Position numbers and translations under genes: made by a program
Shown here: piece by piece, positions 21,900-44,616 of the stretch
Position numbering within the stretch: the first letter of the stretch is position 1
Layout: each line of letters opens with the position of its first letter
Origin: Paulinella micropora
Lineage: Eukaryota > Cercozoa > Imbricatea > Euglyphida
Length of the DNA stretch: 44,616 nt
Direction: 5' to 3'
Assembly: GCA_009731375.1 (NCBI GenBank)
Contig: BJOX01000144.1
Coordinates: 462,947-507,562, forward strand
Notes under the pieces: generated by a model
What the model was told of the DNA's origin: nothing
What the model saw: the letters and a program-made list of their open reading frames with translations, nothing else
Database searches by the model: none

Positions 21900-23221
21900 G
21901 CGAACGGAGGACAAGCGTTTCATGATATCATTTAACTGGATACTTCACTGTATGTACGTATGTATGTATGTATGTATGTCACGATGTATTTATGTATGCC
22001 AGTGTATGTATGTATGTATGTATGGCTATGTATGTAATATAAGTATGCAATGTATATATGCACCAGGCTCAGATCATGCCACGGTTTGTAATCAGTAGTA
22101 TGATGTATGTACGTAGAATGTGGTGGTGGCACAGTGAGTGAGTTTAATCATATATCAGACTGAGCACTTTAACTACCTGCCAAAATCCGAGTCATTACCG
22201 TTGACTTTTCAAGTCACTCTTTTTTGACCGGCCCGTTACTACTCGGATTTTCCGCTGCACTACGTTTCGAATTTTTAAACTAGTTTTTGATTTCGTTCAG
22301 AAATGACTTCAAACACTTGAATCAACTTAAATTTTCAGCTATGAACTTGAATTGCTTTTTCCCATATCACTGCATTTTTGTCCTTTTTCCAGTGATACAG
22401 TCATAGCCCGGCGCGGTAAATTTGTTGACAAGGACGTGGATGTGAAAAAAGTTGAATAATATTATATTACTATCAACAGTACTGGAACGACTACTAGTAA
22501 CGCTACTCAGCTATAGTGCACAGATGATAACTGCGTAGTGAATGTGACTGAGGAGGAAGGGTCTAACTTGATTACAAATGCCTGTCCTGGAATGCTACCC
22601 CGTAGCCGTTCAATCCATTCAGAATCCGAGTAAAAAGTCTGAAGTTTGAAACTCTTCACTTGAACTTTAGTACTTATATATGTCAAAGTCACGTTTCAGA
22701 ACTCGAGTCACTGGTAACTTCAAACTCGACCGTCCACTAATGAATTTATTATATTATAAAAAATTAAAAATACACACTTTCCTTATCGGAGTCACTTAAG
22801 ATAGACCCCCACACCCCTTGAACGAAGGTCCTTGTCTGCGATCCGTTGCACAGGAAACGCTTCAAGGCTCCTAACCCAATGGACGAAGAGCATCCGCAAT
22901 GCTTCCAGTCTTGAACCGGCAACCGGGGCGTCCCCCTCTTACCGGTCGTTGACTTCTCACAACGCAGAATTTAACAATAATGAGGACAAGTCCCGCCAGT
23001 CCAACTAACGAAGTCAAAAAAATGTACCTTCCAGAAATTGACCCACGTAACGTACTGATATGGGTAAAAGGGGTAATGATAAAAAGCTGGTGCCACCAGT
23101 ACCAGGATAAGTACTAAAATTGACTATTAACAACTAATAATACCAACAAAATTAACGACTACTAACGGATCATTAAGTAATAATGAACATAACTGAGAAG
23201 AAAGGGTCTAATTAATGCCCA

Positions 23222-23500
23222 ATGCTGTGTGGGATACGCTTAATTCGGCTCACTGGACTGTCCAAACAAGAAACAAGAACATTTTTGACCAAGTTGTGCG
23301 GCCCCAACTGCCAGCTAACCGTAAAAACCTATGAAGTTTTGGCTGATTTTCTTTTCGGCGCGCTGTACACCATCCGCAAGCTGCGGTCCCCACGCTCAAG
23401 GCGGAGTGGTGTGGAGAATGATAGCAGGGCCGCCCTGGTCAGCTTCCACGGGCACAGGCACGCTGCAGAAACACATGATAGAGATCAGTGTTTATCTCAC
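23222..23500 (+). CDS. Open frame of unknown status
   Basis: From an ATG at 23222 about 93 codons are open before CT repeats begin. The frame includes GLSKQETRTFLTKLCGPN and YEVLADFLFGALYTIRKL, which look protein-like. No domain recognised, no clear splice ends, and the frame runs on into repeat and a gap. It could be a gene fragment, part of a transposon, or chance. Confidence 0.25.
23439..23462 (-). CDS. Possible terminal exon B13 of gene B
   Basis: On the - strand a good acceptor (CTATCATGTGTTTCTGCAG) precedes seven codons (RACARGS) and a TGA in the phase left by B12. It is very short and the join is about 3.1 kb long across a gap, so the support is weak. Confidence 0.2.
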   Translation of the reverse strand, partial: RACARGS

Positions 23501-23511
23501 AAATCTCTCTT

Positions 23512-23590
<79 letters not shown>

Positions 23591-23750
23591 NNNNNNNNNN
23601 NNNNNNNNNNNNNNNNNNNNNNNNNNNNNNNNNNNNNNNNNNNNNNNNNNNNNNNNNNNNNNNNNNNNNNNNNCCCCCCCCCCCCCCCCTCTCTCTCTCT
23701 CTGTGTCTCTCTCTCTCTCTCCGTCCTTTCTGCCGTCCCTCCCTCCCTTG
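23501..23750. repeat. (CT)n with an 83-N gap and poly(C)
   Basis: CT repeat, N at 23591-23673, a C run at 23674-23689, then CT repeat. Confidence 0.9.
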
Positions 23751-23850
23751 TTCTCACTTCTTTCCCGTACGAACCACTTATCGCCTTTAACTTCGATACG
23801 TTTGACTAGTACAGATTTCCCTGTTTGCAACACAGACCTGTGCACACACA

Positions 23851-23955
23851 CACAATAGAATACAATACAATACAATAACAATACAATACAATACAATACA
23901 ATACAATACAATATAATACAATATAATACAATAAATACAATATAATATTAGAATA
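23851..23955. repeat. (AATAC)n pentanucleotide tract
   Basis: Repeats of AATAC with ATAAT variants, next to the solo MITE. Confidence 0.9.
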
Positions 23956-23972
23956 CAATACACAGTATATAT

Positions 23973-24123
23973 CACATAAAAGCATTCACCGCCAATTACC
24001 TAGGTAATTACCCTTGATGTGGTTAGCTTCCCAGGGAAATTCCCTGAATTTCGGAATTTCCCCGGGAAGCTAACCACAACAAGGGTAATTACCTAGGTAA
24101 TTGGCAGTGAATGCTTTTATGTG
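23973..24123 (-). mobile_element. Solo copy of the 151-bp palindromic MITE, inverted
   Basis: Exactly 151 bp, CACATAAAAGC to GCTTTTATGTG, without the 33-bp spacer of the tandem copies. The centre (CCCTGAATTTCGG) is the reverse complement of that in the tandem array, so it lies in the opposite orientation. It is flanked by TATATAT on the left and TATATATA on the right, which could be a target-site duplication or just AT-rich sequence. Confidence 0.85.
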
Positions 24124-24198
24124 TATATATAGTACCTGCTGGCGTCGAGAATAGATCTATCCGAAACCAAGATATCAATTGCCTGCACATTATGTAAC

Positions 24199-24204
<6 letters not shown>

Positions 24205-24242
<38 letters not shown>

Positions 24243-24377
24243 GAGAGTTACTACGTGCATGAATACATAAAGTAATTCAAAGACATGCATACATGCATGC
24301 ATAAAACAAGAAGGGCAGCAACAGCAGCACCACCAAAACCACCAAGAACAACAACAACAAGAACAACAACAAGAACC

Positions 24378-24412
<35 letters not shown>

Positions 24413-24466
24413 AATAATAATCATAATAATAATAATCATAATAATAATAATAATAATAATAATAAT
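24205..24466. repeat. (AG)n, (CAA)n and (AAT)n tracts
   Basis: AG repeat to about 24240, a short island of about 70 bp, then CAA/CCA repeat and an AAT block that abuts SINE copy A. Confidence 0.85.
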
Positions 24467-24552
24467 AGTGCTTCTCTGTCAATGGCTGATGCATTTCTGC
24501 ACATGCGCCTCCATCGTCTCACCCGTGAGGGGAGTACGAAGAATTGACGATA
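24467..24552 (-). mobile_element. tRNA-derived SINE, copy A (3' part, cut by gap)
   Basis: Near-identical to the same part of copies B and C (tail side AGTGCTTCTCTGTCAATGGC). On the sense (-) strand the tail is (ATT)n. The rest is lost in the gap. Confidence 0.8.
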
Positions 24553-25499
24553 NNNNNNNNNNNNNNNNNNNNNNNNNNNNNNNNNNNNNNNNNNNNNNNN
24601 NNNNNNNNNNNNNNNNNNNNNNNNNNNNNNNNNNNNNNNNNNNNNNNNNNNNNNNNNNNNNNNNNNNNNNNNNNNNNNNNNNNNNNNNNNNNNNNNNNNN
24701 NNNNNNNNNNNNNNNNNNNNNNNNNNNNNNNNNNNNNNNNNNNNNNNNNNNNNNNNNNNNNNNNNNNNNNNNNNNNNNNNNNNNNNNNNNNNNNNNNNNN
24801 NNNNNNNNNNNNNNNNNNNNNNNNNNNNNNNNNNNNNNNNNNNNNNNNNNNNNNNNNNNNNNNNNNNNNNNNNNNNNNNNNNNNNNNNNNNNNNNNNNNN
24901 NNNNNNNNNNNNNNNNNNNNNNNNNNNNNNNNNNNNNNNNNNNNNNNNNNNNNNNNNNNNNNNNNNNNNNNNNNNNNNNNNNNNNNNNNNNNNNNNNNNN
25001 NNNNNNNNNNNNNNNNNNNNNNNNNNNNNNNNNNNNNNNNNNNNNNNNNNNNNNNNNNNNNNNNNNNNNNNNNNNNNNNNNNNNNNNNNNNNNNNNNNNN
25101 NNNNNNNNNNNNNNNNNNNNNNNNNNNNNNNNNNNNNNNNNNNNNNNNNNNNNNNNNNNNNNNNNNNNNNNNNNNNNNNNNNNNNNNNNNNNNNNNNNNN
25201 NNNNNNNNNNNNNNNNNNNNNNNNNNNNNNNNNNNNNNNNNNNNNNNNNNNNNNNNNNNNNNNNNNNNNNNNNNNNNNNNNNNNNNNNNNNNNNNNNNNN
25301 NNNNNNNNNNNNNNNNNNNNNNNNNNNNNNNNNNNNNNNNNNNNNNNNNNNNNNNNNNNNNNNNNNNNNNNNNNNNNNNNNNNNNNNNNNNNNNNNNNNN
25401 NNNNNNNNNNNNNNNNNNNNNNNNNNNNNNNNNNNNNNNNNNNNNNNNNNNNNNNNNNNNNNNNNNNNNNNNNNNNNNNNNNNNNNNNNNNNNNNNNNN
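24553..25499. other. Assembly gap, 947 N
   Basis: Unknown sequence between SINE copy A and an AAT tract. It probably contains the SINE head and more AAT repeat. Confidence 0.99.
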
Positions 25500-25518
25500 C
25501 ATAATAATAATAATGATC

Positions 25519-25554
<36 letters not shown>

Positions 25555-25728
25555 GTGTATCTCCTGCCGATTGCTGAGCCAAAAGGCCATGTGCATCCAG
25601 TCCTCCATTCCATAAGGAAAGTCTCCACACCAATCGGTGGAATAAAGGAAGTGACGGCATAGAACATTACTCTAGGAGCTTTATACCAATCAGCCCATGG
25701 AAAGGACCGATGGCCTATGTACTCCCTA

Positions 25729-25802
<74 letters not shown>

Positions 25803-25833
25803 TAATAACAATAATAATAATAATAACAATAGC

Positions 25834-25868
<35 letters not shown>

Positions 25869-25915
25869 TAATGTAATAATAATAATATATAATAATATAT
25901 AATAATAACAATAAC

Positions 25916-25966
<51 letters not shown>
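25500..25966 (-). mobile_element. (AAT)n with a 175-bp SINE-like island
   Basis: AAT repeats flank a unique block at about 25556-25732. On the - strand the block ends GGAGATACACT followed by (ATT)n, much like the SINE end AGAGAAGCACT(ATT)n, so it may be a second short retroposon sharing that tail. One - strand frame is open throughout (for example PWADWYKAPRVMFYAV), so a protein-coding origin is not excluded. No tRNA-type promoter boxes seen. Confidence 0.45.
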
Positions 25967-25967
<1 letters not shown>

Positions 25968-26236
25968 GTGCTTCTCTGTCAATGGCTGATGCAAATCTGC
26001 ACATGCGCCTCCATCGTCTCACCCGTGAGGGGAGTACGAAGAATTGACGATAAGCTCTAATGACACCCCCGCAAGGGCAGTTCCAACACTTCCAGACGGG
26101 CCGGTATGTTCAATGAAAATACTGGTCCAGAAATAGACCGGTATGTTCAATGAAAATACTGGTGGCACCGACGGGAATCGAACTGGCGACAGGGCCCAGA
26201 TGGTAGAACTTGACCACTGGGCTATCACGGTGTCCA
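25967..26236 (-). mobile_element. tRNA-derived SINE, copy B (full length)
   Basis: On the - strand the head starts TGGACACCGTGATAGCCC. It has a perfect A-box-like TAGCCCAGTGG (26214-26224) and, 29 bp later, a B-box-like AGTTCGATTCC (26174-26184), the internal Pol III promoter of a tRNA. A unique body and an (ATT)n tail follow. A 37-bp segment (CCGGTATGTTCAATGAAAAT...) is duplicated at 26101 and 26138, unlike in copy C. AAT repeats lie on both sides. It lacks coding capacity; such elements move with LINE machinery. Confidence 0.9.
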
Positions 26237-26313
<77 letters not shown>

Positions 26314-26402
26314 CAACAACAACAATAAAAATAATAATAATAATAATCATAATAATAATCATAATAATAATAATAATAATAATAATAATCATGATAATAA
26401 TC

Positions 26403-26458
<56 letters not shown>

Positions 26459-26504
26459 CATAATAATAATAATAATAATAATGATAATAATAATAATAAT
26501 AATG

Positions 26505-26581
<77 letters not shown>
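26237..26581. repeat. (AAT)n tract
   Basis: About 345 bp of AAT/ATA with CAA and ATC variants, between the SINE head and the B12 donor. The B12 donor GTTATT is the first unit of this repeat on the - strand. Confidence 0.9.
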
Positions 26582-43865
<17,284 letters not shown>

Positions 43866-43886
43866 CTGTAAGAATAATGTATGTAT

Positions 43887-43969
<83 letters not shown>

Positions 43970-44018
43970 CATGCATATATATTTATATATATATATTTAT
44001 ATATATCTATCTATCTAC

Positions 44019-44069
<51 letters not shown>

Positions 44070-44139
44070 CCTATCTATCTACCTACCTATCTCTCTCTCT
44101 CTCTCTCTCTCTCTGTCTGTCTCTCTCTGTCTCTCTCTG

Positions 44140-44177
<38 letters not shown>

Positions 44178-44236
44178 CATATATATACATATTATATATA
44201 TATGCATATATATTTTATTATTTATATTTATCTATC

Positions 44237-44304
<68 letters not shown>

Positions 44305-44433
44305 CCTATCTACCTACCTACCTATCTACCTACCTATCTCTCTCTCTCTCTCCTATCTCTCTCTCTCTCTCTCTCTATCTTTCATCTAACACACAACATA
44401 AACCTGGTAAGTAGTATTTTGGTGTAGGGTCTT

Positions 44434-44494
<61 letters not shown>

Positions 44495-44550
44495 TAACGC
44501 ACACGACATAACCTGGTAAATAGTATTTTGGTGTAGGGTCTTTCGCTCTC

Positions 44551-44612
<62 letters not shown>

Positions 44613-44616
44613 AACA
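43866..44616 (-). repeat. (CT)n, (TA)n and (TATC)n with two echoes related to exon B1
   Basis: Two near-identical 60-bp islands at about 44389-44437 and 44490-44546 carry AACCTGGTAAGTAGTATTTT and TGGTGTAGGGTCTTTCG. They align with the B1 region (AACCTGTTAGGCCATGTTTT, GCTGCAGGG). CT repeats surround them to the window end. Confidence 0.65.

Larger units (their letters stand above)
21603..23500. other. Mostly unique intergenic DNA
   Basis: About 1.9 kb with little repeat apart from TATC, CT and TATG tracts at 21710-22030. An AT-rich stretch (22738-22780) and a duplicated phrase, GAAGGGTCTAA (22557) and AAAGGGTCTAA (23202), are visible. No exon links to A13 or B12 with confidence. One open frame and one possible terminal exon at the right end are listed separately. 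Confidence 0.6.

Noticed and set aside
22820-22960. tRNA-like segment on the - strand (GGTTCAAGACT resembles a B box)
   Set aside because: No acceptable A box or cloverleaf could be drawn around it.
23439-23500. - strand frame VPVPVEADQGGP as a firm last exon of gene B
   Set aside because: It has a good acceptor but its phase does not match B12; only the short alternative RACARGS frame does. Left as a low-confidence candidate.
44389-44546. AACCTGGTAAGTAG as a + strand exon with a strong donor
   Set aside because: The following AG is only about 20 bases away and both copies align with the B1 region, so they are better read as echoes.

Overview
This is a eukaryotic nuclear window made mostly of simple repeats: (TATC/GATA)n, (CATA/TATG)n, (CT)n, (TATATC)n, (AAT)n and (AAG)n. 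Most long open frames are translations of these repeats and are not genes. GT-AG introns, a tRNA-derived SINE, a LINE endonuclease remnant, a Ty1/copia fragment and palindromic MITEs point to an animal or a unicellular eukaryote with long repeat-filled introns. I cannot name the species. Twelve N runs (10 to 947 bases), many beside homopolymers or microsatellites, show a scaffold whose array lengths are unreliable.

Between the repeats lie short non-repetitive islands flanked by AG and GT. Their splice phases fit end to end and give two convergent genes. Gene A (+ strand, from before 1423 to a stop at 20357) encodes a protein with one transmembrane segment, a basic juxtamembrane stretch and a PDZ domain split over exons A5 to A9. 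Gene B (- strand, from beyond 43865 down to 26582 or further) encodes a Q/E-rich and Ser/Pro-rich protein with two copies of a C-x2-C-x12/14-C-P-C motif, probably zinc-binding. Neither 5' end is in the window. Both models were built by hand from splice phase and have no transcript support here.

The striking feature is that nearly every exon is surrounded by partial, decaying copies of itself ('echoes'), each fused to the microsatellite of the adjoining intron. Upstream echoes keep the acceptor end of the exon; downstream echoes keep the donor end. The pattern recurs on both strands and at most exons. A miniature case outside any gene (21692-21742: a 51-bp block holding a short TATC tract flanked by an 18-bp duplication) suggests how it arises.

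Layout: 1-20.4 kb gene A with echo arrays, a LINE fragment, a copia fragment and one copy of a dispersed 475-bp repeat (R480). 20.4-26.5 kb is the convergent intergenic part: tandem and solo MITEs, SINEs in (AAT)n, about 1.9 kb of unique DNA and a 947-base gap. 26.6-44.6 kb is gene B with echo arrays, a third SINE, five more R480 copies and large gaps.
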